Positions 21,520 through 31,803 of a stretch of DNA of 64,000 nt are shown here, in pieces (within the stretch, counting starts at the first letter, position 1; each line of letters begins with the position of its first letter). Position numbers and translations under genes: made by a program. The notes beneath the pieces were generated by a model, which saw only the letters and a program-made list of their open reading frames with translations, did not search any database and was not told the origin of the DNA. Source of the DNA: Prosopocoilus inquinatus (taxonomy: Eukaryota > Arthropoda > Insecta > Coleoptera > Lucanidae); contig CM069870.1 of the NCBI GenBank assembly GCA_036172665.1, positions 27,378,001 through 27,442,000 on the forward strand. Reading direction: 5' to 3'.

Positions 21520-22828
21520 ATATATATATATACACAGGTCTGTCGCTCCTGTCGGAGCATGGACCGCTCACTGGCTGAGCTCTTTAGATCCGGGAGATCG
21601 GTCCGCGTATTTCTTCTTCCTATAGTTTCTACAACTTATGATGTGTTTTTACATTTTCTATTAGTTTCCTCCATTCTTGCCTGTCCTTGACTCTCGTCCT
21701 CCAGTTTATAATTCCCATTTTTCGTATGTCTTCCATTACCTGGTCTTGCCAACTGATTTTGGGCCTTCCTTTTGGTCTACCTTCCATTGGTCTCCAGTCC
21801 GTTATCTTTTGTAATACCTTATCTTGTTCCTTGCCTCTATGCTTTAATGTACCTTACGATGTCTTCTCCGTCCATTAACTTATTTATCTCATGGTTCATG
21901 AGAGACCTGAGTTCTCCTTGTGTTTTCTTCGGTCCCAAGATCCTTTTTAAAATTCTCCTCTCTGGAATTCTCAGTTTTTCTTCGTCATTGTTTGTCAGAC
22001 ACATTGTTTCAGCTGCATATGTTATTACTGGTCTAATTGCTCCTCTATATATTTTCATTTTTGTTCCTTTAGTAAGGTTACTGTCTTTCAATAGTATGTG
22101 ATATTTCCAATATACTTTATTTCCGGCTTTAATTCTTTCATTTATTTCTATACTTCTATTGTTTCTTCCGTTTACGGTCACACCTAGTATTTAAAGTATT
22201 CAACTTTTTGGAAATGATATGTCCTTGTTTTCATTCTTCCTTACTATATTGCTTTCTAGAGCTTATCATATATTTTATTTTATCTTGATTGATTTTTAGA
22301 CCTCTGATCTCTGCTTCTCTCGCTAAACACTCTATTGCTTCTTTCAGGTTTTGTTTATCTCTTGCTATTAGTGCTAAGTCGTTTGCATATCCTATAATCT
22401 GTGTGGAGCTTTGTATGATCGTCCTATTCAATCCTGAACTTTTAATGGCTCCTTCTACCGCAATATTGAACAGCACCGTCGACAAACTATCCCCTTGTCT
22501 CACGCCTACCCTTATATCGATGTGTCCTGTTTCTCCACGACTTATGCTAACTTTCGCTCTGGAATTTTTCATCGTCATCTTCGCTAATCTGATAAGTTTT
22601 TTTTTTAATTATCTTTTACAAGGTGGCGTGTGTAAACACTGTCAAAGGCTTGTTTAAAGTGTATCGTGCTTGTAACATTTTTCAATAATTTGTGTCAACG
22701 TAGGTATTGCGTCAATTGTAGACCTTCCTCTTCTAAATCCTTCCTGATATTCACCTAGTTTTTCTTCAATGTACTTCCTTAGGCGGTTTCTTATTTTCGA
22801 AGTCAATATCTTGACTATATTGTTATGC
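21520..22828 (-). pseudogene. RTE-type LINE, 5'-truncated and mutated
   Basis: On the minus strand the RT begins in the middle (ILTSKIRNRLRKYI, then EGFRRGRSTIDA near 22700-22827). It continues with KKLIRLAKMTMKNS and RVGVRQGDSLSTVLFNIAVE (motif B). Motif C reads GYANDLALIARD, so the catalytic YADD has become YAND. The C-terminal part has ITYAAETMCLTNNDEEKL and RRILKRILGPKK, the usual run after the RT in RTE-like elements. Several frameshifts separate the pieces. The 3' end runs into a short TA-rich tract at about 21520-21535. It is a dead 5'-truncated insertion. Confidence 0.88.
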
Positions 22829-23010
22829 TACAATAGTAAATTCTTATTTTATATTATAAATTTTAGTATGTATAAATGCATAAAATTGTTTGTTTTAAAA
22901 TATTTTGCAGTGTAAATTGCATCAATAGTAAGAAAACAAGTTGTTCACATATGGAACAAATGGGAAGCTTATATTACTGAATTCTCTCTCTCATTGTGCT
23001 TTTTCTAGAA

Positions 23011-23273
23011 TTTACTTATTTATTTTATCTGTGGTGTTTGCCCAACGGGGTCCTAAGTCATAGACTTGTCAGGACGTCAGGAGCGGGAGTATTTTTGTGT
23101 ATGTAAAGTGTCCCATGGCTTTGTTACTTCCAAACCTCCTCACCGATGAAGAGGAAGCAGTGTTGAATTGTATCCCCAACACTGAAGGGTATCTGAAGTG
23201 AGTAACGACCACCCCCGAGAAATATCTCGAGCAGAGTGCGAACCCATGATCTTACAGTTGCAAAGCCGCGCTT
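23011..23273 (-). mobile_element. tRNA-derived SINE, copy 1
   Basis: On the minus strand a tRNA-like head with a B-box (GGTTCGCACTC, 23234-23244) is followed by CTCGAGAT, GGGATACAATTCAACACTGC and TTGGGCAAACACCA, and a tail of AATAA units near 23011. A second copy lies at 28553-28727. This copy has an extra central segment of about 90 bp. The A-box is poorly preserved. SINEs have no protein and use LINE enzymes in trans. Confidence 0.85.
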
Positions 23274-23317
23274 TTTCTTTTGATAATGATGTTGGTAAAT
23301 AAAATAAAAAAATAGTG

Positions 23318-23915
23318 TACAGGGTGACTACGCGATAATTCCTACCCCCCTTAACTCTTTTATTTTTGCTTAATACAAAACTTAAAGGGACTAATTCAAA
23401 GTTTCTCTGTGTGTTCACACATGTAAGAAGGTGTCTATAAAATAATTCCGGTTTCATTTTTTTATTTTTGAAAGTCGCTTTATCAGAAAAACAACGCTGT
23501 TAAGAAAATCATTATTAATACATCTTGCACTCATACGCTCACAGGATTGTATTTTTTTATTGAAATCATCTTCTGTTAATTCTTGAAGCAGCAAAATTCT
23601 TCCAACAGGTCTACGACTAATTCAAATATTTAAAGCCAGCTCGTTAATGGTACCTTGAGGATTTTCGGATGTCTAATAAAACGTTTAGAGCATTAGAGCA
23701 GTTTCTTCCGTTGTAATTGTTTTTAGCCGACCTGACTTATAAGCGGATCGCACGTTTTCAGTATTATTAATAAATGTTTTAATTATTTTACAAACTATAG
23801 ACTGAACAAATCGCAGAATTATTGCTTGTAACGTTTTCGATTTGCGTAGTTCATCATCGTTAAAATCTCAATTTTTTCTCTTTCTGGTAATTTCTAGATA
23901 TTCTTTCAGTCTCAT
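23318..23915 (-). pseudogene. mariner-like transposase N-terminal remnant with TACAGGGTG terminus
   Basis: From the ATG complementary to 23913-23915 the minus strand gives MRLKEYLEITRKR, LRFVQSIVCKIIKTF, SGRLKTITTEE, NPQGTINELALN, RRPVGRILLLQ and LTEDDFNKKIQSCERM. This is the two helix-turn-helix DNA-binding region of an insect IS630-Tc1-mariner transposase. It has several stops and shifts, and the DDE catalytic part is absent. Immediately after the remnant is TACAGGGTGACTACGCG (23318), read as the element's terminal repeat. The same terminal sequence occurs in the MITE at 59351-59541. Confidence 0.75.
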
Positions 23916-25123
23916 TTAATCAGTTTAAATTCAATCAATTGATAAATTTGTGACTAGACCTGCAGGTATGAACTGATATTGAACATTGAGTATAATATTG
24001 AATACAATTTAATAACATAATTTCGATTCTTCTTCTTCTTCTCAGTTAATATTTCTTAAGATTCAGTTAATTTTTCATATAAACATAGTAGAATGTACTA
24101 CTGTCGAAAAGAAAAAAGAATCCTATTTAATGATGTATCACAGACTTATATTGTCATTTATTTATTTTAATTGAAAATGTTAATTAAATGTTGTTAATGT
24201 CAACAAGGAACCTAAGTTTCAAGCAAATACGCAATTCAATTAGTTGTCTCCTGTTTTGTGTGGAAATTTAATGAATCAGTTGGTATTTTGAAACACCTGC
24301 GTGAAGAGTAAACGTAAACAGTATTATTAAAATTATTATGTAAATGAATATGCATTACTTTTCATCCCGGATCATCAAGATTCATATTTATTTCATAGAC
24401 GAGGTAATAAAACTAACTGAGAGATGATAATTTTATTGTTTATATTTCTACATAAAACTACTAAAAAAAATAGCGTCAAGTTATCCGTGTATTTAATAAC
24501 GCAAATAACAGAGAAAAATAAATTTAGTACACATAATCAGAAATCAATAAAAAAATAAAAGATAATTTAAAATATTTTTATACTTGCTTCGCAGACAACT
24601 TGGCCATATTTCCGTATTTGGGCATACTTATTAATTATGTATTTACTTCGTATCTAATTCCAAAGTTTTCGAATACCAAGGGATATTTGGAAATTTTCAA
24701 TTTGTCACTACACAATCTATATCATAAATAATTTTACAAAATAGAGATTCTCATTTTTAATTATACCGGGTGTTTCAGACTCCAGGCATCTTTTTAATAG
24801 CGTTTTCCGCTGATTGCACTTTCTTGTAGTAAGGGACAAATCGGTCTAATACATATCGTTCAATTCACCAAAATGAGTTGTTCAAACTGAACTGGTCGTC
24901 ACTTTGCAAGGACTAATTTGTACATGGCTTATTATTATCTTTACTCAATGTTGCGGTAAAACACTTTGAATTTATAATCCTTTTGAGCTTACATGTCATT
25001 CGGGAAGCTGCGTTAACGAATCAGCTTAGCTGTTTGTGTAATTTGGAAGTAAGTTTGAAACATTCGATTGCGTGCGCAACTGAATAAGTAAAGGATTGAA
25101 AAAAACATGTCGTTCCGGCAGTG
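23916..25123. other. unassigned; one TACCGGGTGT end
   Basis: No gene is visible. TACCGGGTGTTTCAGACTCC at 24774 is an isolated terminus of the TAYMGGGTG group. Confidence 0.45.
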
Positions 25124-25847
25124 TTGCCAACTTAGGGAAAAAGTCGTTAAATCCAGAGATAATTTCAAACAAAAGGGAAAAAGGAAAAAATTGAAAAAAT
25201 TTATTAAGATCTAGGAAATTTTTCAACTTTTTTGACACACAAGAAACCCACTACAAATGAAAAATTTCCTGACAAAAGTAAGAAAAACAAATGACGATTA
25301 TACATACAGAAGAACAAAACTCTAAACGAATTGTAGATTTAAAATTAAGAAAAAGAAATAATAAGTAACATTTAAGACTAATAAATAATAATTTGAACTT
25401 CACAATAATCAACAAATAAAAATAAATCAAAATAGTCGTTTAAGAAATGAAAATTTCCGAAAAAGGAAAAAACAAGTGACCACTAATTATTCGCGGAGGA
25501 AAAAGAAGTGCAAAAAATTACTTTTGATTAATTTCGAAAAGTAAAAAACAAATGAGGGTCGTAAATTTCACCACGGATAACCACAAAGAAATACATAAAG
25601 GAAACAATATATTTTCAGGAGATAAATAAAAAAATAGAAAAGATAAACGAATTCTTAATTCAAAACGACCACGTCTTCTTTTACAAAAAACTACAGAAAG
25701 TAACAAAAATATTTGAAGATGGAAACAAATGACGATCGCATGAAAAAATTCAAAAAGGGACGGAATTGTTTGAGAACGAATTTCAAACCTAAAAAAAACT
25801 TCTGAAAATTGAAAAATCAAAACTGCAAACAAATTTTTTGAAAAAAC
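25124..25847. mobile_element. possible non-autonomous hAT-like element
   Basis: CAGTGTTGCCAACTTAGGG at 25124 is a typical hAT-style end. The proposed right end (CAGCGTTTCTG when inverted, at 25847) is a weak match and no 8-bp duplication is visible. The interior is A-rich and repeats ACAAATGACGAT-like boxes near 25290, 25550 and 25725. It codes for nothing recognisable. Confidence 0.35.
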
Positions 25848-26880
25848 TAACAGAAACGCTGCCCTCTTTTTCTATTTAGAGACCCTCTATTCAATAATAA
25901 TTTTTAGTAAGTACAAAGTTTTTTAATTTTGAACCGGACAGAAATAATAATAATAATTTTTTGTTTTAGTTTCTTTTTCTTATTTTTCTTGTTATTAGTA
26001 AGCGCCATATCGGGATAATACAATTTGTAACGTCAAAATCGATTTTTTCTTTAAAGACAAGATACGAACGTCGAAATTTGATGAGTTGGCTAAACTGCTT
26101 CTGATTGCTGCAAGGTGCAAGATTGTTTTAATAATTTTTTCGTTTGTTTTAGCAGTTAATTGCAAAAAAAAATATAAATGTGCCTTTGCAGGTATGCGAA
26201 TAAATAATAATGTTTATTGCCTTTTTCTGTAATCATGTTTTTAACTTTAATTTCCTATTTAAATTTGCCAGATTATTTTTGGGTAATTCTAGGGAAATAT
26301 TGCATGCTGAAAAAGAAATTTTTGATCCAGTTGATTGGCAACACAGCGTTCAGGGCGCAGTGCATAGTGCCGCTCAATTCGAACGACACGTTCATAAGCT
26401 GTCCATCACTACTTTCTTGCACTCAGTGCAAAAGTTATATTCCACTGATTTTTTACAATTGCACTTTTGTTTTCCACTGGCGCACGAGTACAGATAAATA
26501 TTGTACTGAGTGCACAAAAAGTGATTTTCGCTATGCCTGTGCACCAAATACTGCGGAAAATTTTATGGGATTGTGTTGGTTGTAGTTTTTTGCGTTGATT
26601 TCGCAATTATCTTGCATTCTTCCACTTTGTCTATTTCGTGGAAATTAAATAGATTGTTTCTTTTAACGTCGAGAATGTGTAGGTTGTAAAACTTAACGTC
26701 GCGTCTGTTTTTTGTGTTGTCTTCTTTCCTGCGAATGAAGCTTTTTGCTCGCTAGTTATTTTGGCGAAGTTACAAATTGCTTTCACACTTGACATTTATC
26801 GCTGCAGGCTCCTGTTGACATCAGCTTTTCTCAGTTGGTTCTGATTTATGTCATTTCGGTTTTGACTCTTTCGAACACCC
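25848..26880. other. unassigned; ACTGAGTGC-type inverted motifs
   Basis: GAGACCCTCTA near 25880 recurs at 39590 and 41465. TTGCACTCAGTGCAA (about 26417-26431) is a perfect palindrome and TACTGAGTGCAC follows at about 26503. Overlapping short frames at 26210-26585 have no domain. Confidence 0.4.
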
Positions 26881-27480
26881 TTCGAAGGGTAAGCCAAGTT
26901 CGGTTTTATTAATTTGTTGCGTGTTTGTCGCGTTCTGTCGTCTTCTGGATATTCCCCGGACACGGTGGTGAGGAAGGTTCGGCTCCATATACATATATGC
27001 CTATATCCGGCGCGGAGAAGTCATGGTTGTGTGTCGTTACCGAGAAGAGCTTCGGAAAAGCCGCTTGCATCTCTACGGCTACGGCACGGTAGATTGTTGA
27101 TTGTGTCCTGGAGGATCAGAAGCTCTTTGTAGCTTGTCTCTCTTTGAGTAGAACTCAAACAGGTATATTTGCGACTGTTGGTATTCTCGTTCAAATTATT
27201 ATCGTCGCACTTCTCTAACCTTACGGGCTTTAAGTATTGGTTTTGGTCTAAGTTTTTGTCTGTTGTGATCACCTTCTGTGACGACTCTTTTGGGTAGCAG
27301 ACAATTCAGTTTCGGCTTATTAGAAGCACTTTTTGTACCTACAAAGAACTTTCGCTACCGATATCATCATATATCATCCCGCAACTTCGATCGATGGCGC
27401 TTATCGTGCAGTTTTAGACTCCGTCAGCTCCCCGAATGCAGTCTCGGACAGATGACAGATGAAAAGTACAGTCAGGCGGG
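26880..27480. other. GC-richer unassigned block with a coding-like minus-strand frame
   Basis: The block is clearly less AT-rich than its surroundings. On the minus strand 27021-27312 is open, without a Met at its start, and ends in TGA. It gives a hydrophilic peptide (for example KNLDQNQYLKPVRLEKCDDN and SRRDASGFSEALLGNDTQP). This could be a terminal exon of a host gene, part of an unknown element, or chance. I do not recognise it. Confidence 0.25.
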
Positions 27481-28081
27481 AAATTCACTTTCACCTAAAT
27501 ACCTTTCTTATTTATTTAAATTTAATTTACATAAATTTAAGTGTAAATTTTGCGTTTTCGCGTTAATCAAGACATCAACATTCTAAAGAAATAAAAATAT
27601 ACGTAATACGTCTCGAAAGTATTGGAAAAAAGTTAAATTGCAAGAAACCTGGAATCAAATTCAGCTACATCTGACTAAACCTGAGTAGAAATTAAATTAC
27701 GAATCTCATTGTGGAAAATATGCTACATCAATCCTTTCTTAGTAAATATGATACAATTTCTCAAAATATTCTGTTTGTGTAACGTGAATTACATTTGTTG
27801 CATTTCTGAAAAGTGTAAGAAAAATAAAAATATCAGGCTCACTAAAACTCAAAAAAGAAACTCAAACCCCCACTGTAGCAGTATATGCGTTTATTTACGA
27901 AAACACTTCAATCTGAGAGAGATAACATTATTAACCACCTCATGACTTGGTTTAAGATTGTGGTTAACTCTAACGTCATTGTTTGGCGTAGTTAGTCGGT
28001 AGAAATTGAAAGTTGATTGTGATTTGATGTGATTAGGAATAGTTAGCTTGATAGAAAATCCCTAAGGTAAAGGTATCCAAA
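27481..28081. other. unassigned AT-rich DNA
   Basis: Nothing recognisable. Confidence 0.45.
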
Positions 28082-29096
28082 TACGAGGGAGGTTCGAGCC
28101 AAAACCAGAATTTTCTCTGCTTTCTCTCTACTTTAGTCTAAACAATGTTATAGTAGTTTGTTATTAAACAGCAAATAACATTGTCAGTTGTATTTTGAAC
28201 CAGCGGATTATTGTACAGTTTCTTGTCAATCAAGGCTTTATACTTGCCGAAATTTTACGTAGTGCACAATTCGGTGAAAGTACACTTAACAAGTCGCAAG
28301 TGTTTGAATGGGCTGCTCTGTTCCAAAATGACCGCAAAAGCGTAAGTGTTGATCCAAGAAGAGGAGGTTCGAATGTATCAAGAGTCGTTCCTGCCGTTAT
28401 TGAACCTGTGGACGATTTAATTAAACAGAATCGGCAAATTACTATTTCGGAGTAGTTGAAAAAACTACTTTAAGTACTGAATCAATAGAAAAAGTCAATC
28501 CGTAAGCACCTCCACTACAAAACTGTTATTAAAAGGAGTTATCCTTCAACAAGATGCCTGAACGGTCCAGTGGTAAGGGACCGCCCGGTCGTGGGTTCGC
28601 ATCCAGCTCGAGATTTTCTCTGGGGTGGGTTACTCACTTCAGGCATCCTTCAATGTTGGGGATACAATTCAACACTGCTTCCCCTTCAACGGCGAGGGGG
28701 TTGGGCAAACACCATAGATAAAAAAAAGACGATACAAGGCCACACACGGCTACAATACCGGGGATTTTTTTAACAAATTGTGTCGGAAAACTTTACCGTA
28801 TCCTGCCTATAGCCTTGATTCGGCTCCATCAGATTTTCATTTGTTTGGACCGCTCAAAAATCATCTAGGAGACAAATTATTTCAAGAAGAAAACGCATTT
28901 AAAAAGTGTGTTCTAAATTAGTTTAGACAGCAGGAAAAAAGTTGCTATTTTGCAAGATTTTAAGCTATTGATACAAAGGCGGAATAAATGTGTAGTTCTT
29001 AATGGAAATTATATACAGTTTAATCTGTACATAGTTTTGAATTACATACATCCTTTAAAACAATAAATTCCGGTTTTGGCGTGAACCTCCCTCGTA
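28082..29096 (+). pseudogene. second mariner family, internally deleted and split by a SINE
   Basis: The TIRs ACGAGGGAGGTTCGAGCC (left) and ACGAGGGAGGTTCACGCC (right, inverted) are followed on both sides by AAAACC.GAAT, and each is bounded by TA. The N-terminal helix-turn-helix part begins MNQRIIVQFLVNQGF at about 28195. Residues around VFEWAALFQNDRKSVS and DPRRGG are mariner-like, and the frame stops at 28453. After the SINE comes the third-Asp motif SLDSAPSDFHLFGPLKNHLG (about 28810-28865) and a damaged C-terminus. The first and second catalytic Asp region is gone. Without the SINE only about 845 bp remain, short for a mariner. Confidence 0.88.
28553..28727 (+). mobile_element. tRNA-derived SINE, copy 2, inside a mariner
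   Basis: The polymerase III A-box GGTCCAGTGG (28564-28573) and B-box GGTTCGCATCC (28594-28604) are spaced as in a tRNA. Then come CTCGAGAT, the GGGATACAATTCAACACTGC core, TTGGGCAAACACCA and an A-rich tail. The body matches copy 1 (23011-23273, opposite strand) but lacks its central 90 bp or so. It interrupts the mariner remnant and so inserted later. Confidence 0.9.
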
Positions 29097-29716
29097 CTTA
29101 TGAACATTAGTGTATTATTTAAAGAGTCAGGCCAGGTTTTTCGTATTAAGTATTTTGTTTGTTTCATAAGCATCGGAGTCTGAAGATAAGCATTCACAGA
29201 CTCATATTGCACGCATCGTAAGCATAGCAATAATCGCACTGCATCTGAGGAGCTTATTTTCAAAGTACAACATGTCCAAAAATCGCTTTTCAAGATAAAT
29301 GGCTAAAACATGTTTGTCAATAATCGGTTGAGATTTTCAAGCTATTTTGTTTTTTTTTTAATAGTTATTGATTTGTGGACGTTTTATACACGGTTAAATA
29401 ACTAATGGATACTTAAACAAAAATGAGAAAAAAGTTTTGGACTTATTGCGTTTTGAAAAAAATAACTTGAAAAAACGTTATATTAAGAAAAAACTATTTA
29501 TTAAAAGTAACTAAAACAAACCTTACAAAACACCCAAAAATGAGCTTTACAATAAAAAATCTTGAATATTACTTCTTTGGGCTCCAACAATTAAAGCAAT
29601 AAAATAAGCAGAAGACCCTTACTATGTAAGAATATCGGGATTCCTGTTTGGCTGAATGGACATACTGCTGTCAGAAAATGAAAATAAATAGGGCTGATTG
29701 TGGTTTGCCATGAAGG

Positions 29717-30957
29717 TACGTGGGCTGCTGGAAACTTTTCTGGAATCTAGTAGGTCTAGAAGTGTTAGCGTTTATCAACTGTCATATTTGAAAAATTTGA
29801 CGTTTTTCGCCTATAATTCTATTGACAGTTCCTATCCAAGTCAACTAGTTTTGTTTGTACAGCATCTGAGAAAAAGTAATTTTGTGTAAACGTGAAAATC
29901 TCGCGTGAAAATTTTCGTGCGATGACTTTTTACGATTTCAAATGTGGTCTAACGCCGAAACAATGCCTCGATCGGCTTCATTTGGCTTTTGGAGATGAAG
30001 CACCATCAAAGAGCAGTGTTTGTAATTAGTTTGCCGAATTCCAGCGTGGATGTACCTCTCTCAGTGACGAATTTCGTGAAGGTCGTCCATCAACATCTGT
30101 TGTTGCCACTAATGTACATGCTATGCGTGAAATGCTTGAGCGAGATCGACATGTGACATACCGTGAGATTCAAGCATCCTTACAAATTGACATGAAAGTA
30201 ATACACCAGATTTTGCATGATCATTTGAACGTACGAAAGCTTTGCAGTCGTTGGATCCCACACAATTTAACAGAAGCGCAAAAGCGGGGTCGTGTCAAAT
30301 GGTGCGAAGAAATGCTCAAGAAATTCAATGGAGGTCGTTCAAATTTAGTTTATAACATCGTTACTGGTGACGAAACGTGGATCTATTCGAACGAGCTAGA
30401 AAGTAAACAACAATCTACTCTTTGGGTATTTCAAAATGAACCAAAACCAACAAAAGTTGTCCGTTCACGCAGTGCTGCGAAGCAAATGATTGCTTGTTTC
30501 TTTGGTTTAACTGGACATGTAGCAACCGTGGCTTTAGAGGATCGAAAAACCGTGAATGCTGATTGGTTTACTACAATTTGTTTGCCGGAAGTCCTCGATC
30601 AAATAAGAAGAGACAATCGAAATCGACGAATTATTCTCCATCATGACAACGCCAGCTCTCACTCAGCCATATTCCATTGTCCATATTCACCTGATTTATC
30701 ACCTAGTGATTTCTTTTTGTTCCCAAATATCAAAAATAAAATGCGTGGTGAGCGATTTTCGTCGGCTGAAGCAGCGGTTGAAACATTCCGGAGGTACCAT
30801 CTTTAGAGTGGAAAACGTGCTTTAGAAATTGGTTCGAGCGTATGCAAAAGTGTATTGACGTCAAAGGCGAATACTTCGAAAAACAATGATACCGTTTACC
30901 AAATTTCATATGCGTTTTTTCATACCGTTTCCAGAAACTTTTCCGGCAGCCCACGTA
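29717..30957 (+). mobile_element. mariner (DD34D family), copy B, full length with both TIRs
   Basis: The left end CGTGGGCTGCTGGAAACTTT and the right end (inverted CGTGGGCTGCCGGAAAAGTT) are bounded by TA at 29717-29718 and 30956-30957. At 1.24 kb it has the usual mariner size. It is the same family as 1-684. Confidence 0.95.
29922..30889 (+). pseudogene. mariner transposase, copy B, inactivated
   Basis: The frame opens MTFYDFKCGLTPKQCLDRLH at 29922 and encodes the two DNA-binding helix-turn-helix regions (VTYREIQASLQ at 30150 onward). The linker is WIPHNLTEAQK, and the first catalytic Asp is in IVTGDETWIYS. The second Asp is in HHDNASSH and the third in SPDLSPSDFF. There are three faults. 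A TAG at 30027-30029 stands where the family has Trp. A deletion of about 42 bp between the second and third Asp leaves 20 residues between them instead of 34. A deletion near 30785 shifts the frame so it stops at about 30806, before the FEKQ tail at 30887. The protein cannot be active. Confidence 0.95.
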
Positions 30958-31211
30958 CAATAACCAACTTGTAGAGGAAGTTATGGACTATGTAATGACA
31001 CCTGTATCTCAAAATTTTAAAATTTTTGACTTGTTGCGTTTTGGAAATAAGCTCCTCATTTGGAGTGTCTTCGGAAAAGTCATCACTGCGATGAGGTCCA
31101 GTTAACGCAGCGTTATTTAAAATTAAAGGAAGTAATATTTTCTTGTCGATGTGACATGTGCGCCAAATTTAATAAATGACCGTAAAATATTCACGATCTT
31201 AGTACGAGTAA

Positions 31212-31682
31212 AGCCGGGCGGCCACTGCGAGCGAAGCTAAGGTAAGCTAAGCTAAGTTTTGCTCCAATGTAATCTTATGGAAACTTTTGTTAGCCAAACT
31301 TCGCTTCACTTAGTTTTTAGTTGCAGCGTTTACATAAGATCACATAGGAACTTAGAGAACAAACAGTAATATGGAGCGCTCATCCCTCTGCGAGTTACAC
31401 GGTAATCGTGTTGGCAACGTAAGTTAGGCAACCAACAAGACACCTAAGGGCAAGTGACCGTCAATTCCTATACAAAAATGCGTTGTGAGAAATTACCAGT
31501 CTACTTTATAAAACAATCGAAAAAACAACAGGGTTCAATGTATTTTCCCGCACTCTTGCCCTTAGAAGTCTATAAGTTGTTTACCTTTCGATAGCAACAG
31601 GCGTAGTCGCATAGGAACTAATTTTCAAAAAACTTAGTTTCGTTTAGCTTAGTTTAGCTTTGCTCGCAGTGACCGCCCGGCT
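31212..31682. mobile_element. PIF/Harbinger-like MITE
   Basis: The left end AGCCGGGCGGCCACTGCGAG and the right end (inverted AGCCGGGCGGTCACTGCGAG) continue through CRAAGCTAA-type boxes for about 45 bp. TAA stands outside both ends (31209-31211, 31683-31685); a 3-bp TWA duplication is the PIF/Harbinger habit. No coding capacity in the 471 bp. Confidence 0.75.
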
Positions 31683-31803
31683 TAATGCATACATCCGAAC
31701 CTTTACGCAATCGGTTTTATCTGACCCTTGGACCCAATCGTAAAGAAAATTATTTACCATTTTATCGTTTTGCGAGATCGATGAGTGATTTGGTTCACTA
31801 CTA
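31541..31803 (+). repeat. direct repeat, left of the mariner-like element
   Basis: This begins TATTTTCCCGCACTCTTGCC and ends GGTTCACTACTA. It is about 90 percent identical, by eye, to 33065-33302, with one deletion of roughly 25 bp in the right copy. It contains the right end of the PIF/Harbinger-like MITE. Confidence 0.9.

Larger units (their letters stand above)
29247..31058. repeat. inverted repeat pair flanking a mariner
   Basis: TGAGGAGCTTATTTTCAAAG (29247 onward) is the inverse of TTTGGAAATAAGCTCCTCA at about 31040-31058, with AACATGTCC and GACTTGTTG next to them. A third, direct copy of the inner part (TTTGGACTTATTGCGTTTTG) is at about 29436-29455. The mariner 29717-30957 sits between them. 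This may be an older MITE that the mariner entered. Confidence 0.55.

Noticed and set aside
23140..23457. 105-residue minus-strand frame
   Set aside because: It runs through the SINE and the TACAGGGTG terminus, which explain the sequence.
28555..28615. A true tRNA gene
   Set aside because: A- and B-boxes are present but the acceptor and anticodon stems do not form, and the body continues as a SINE with an A-rich tail.
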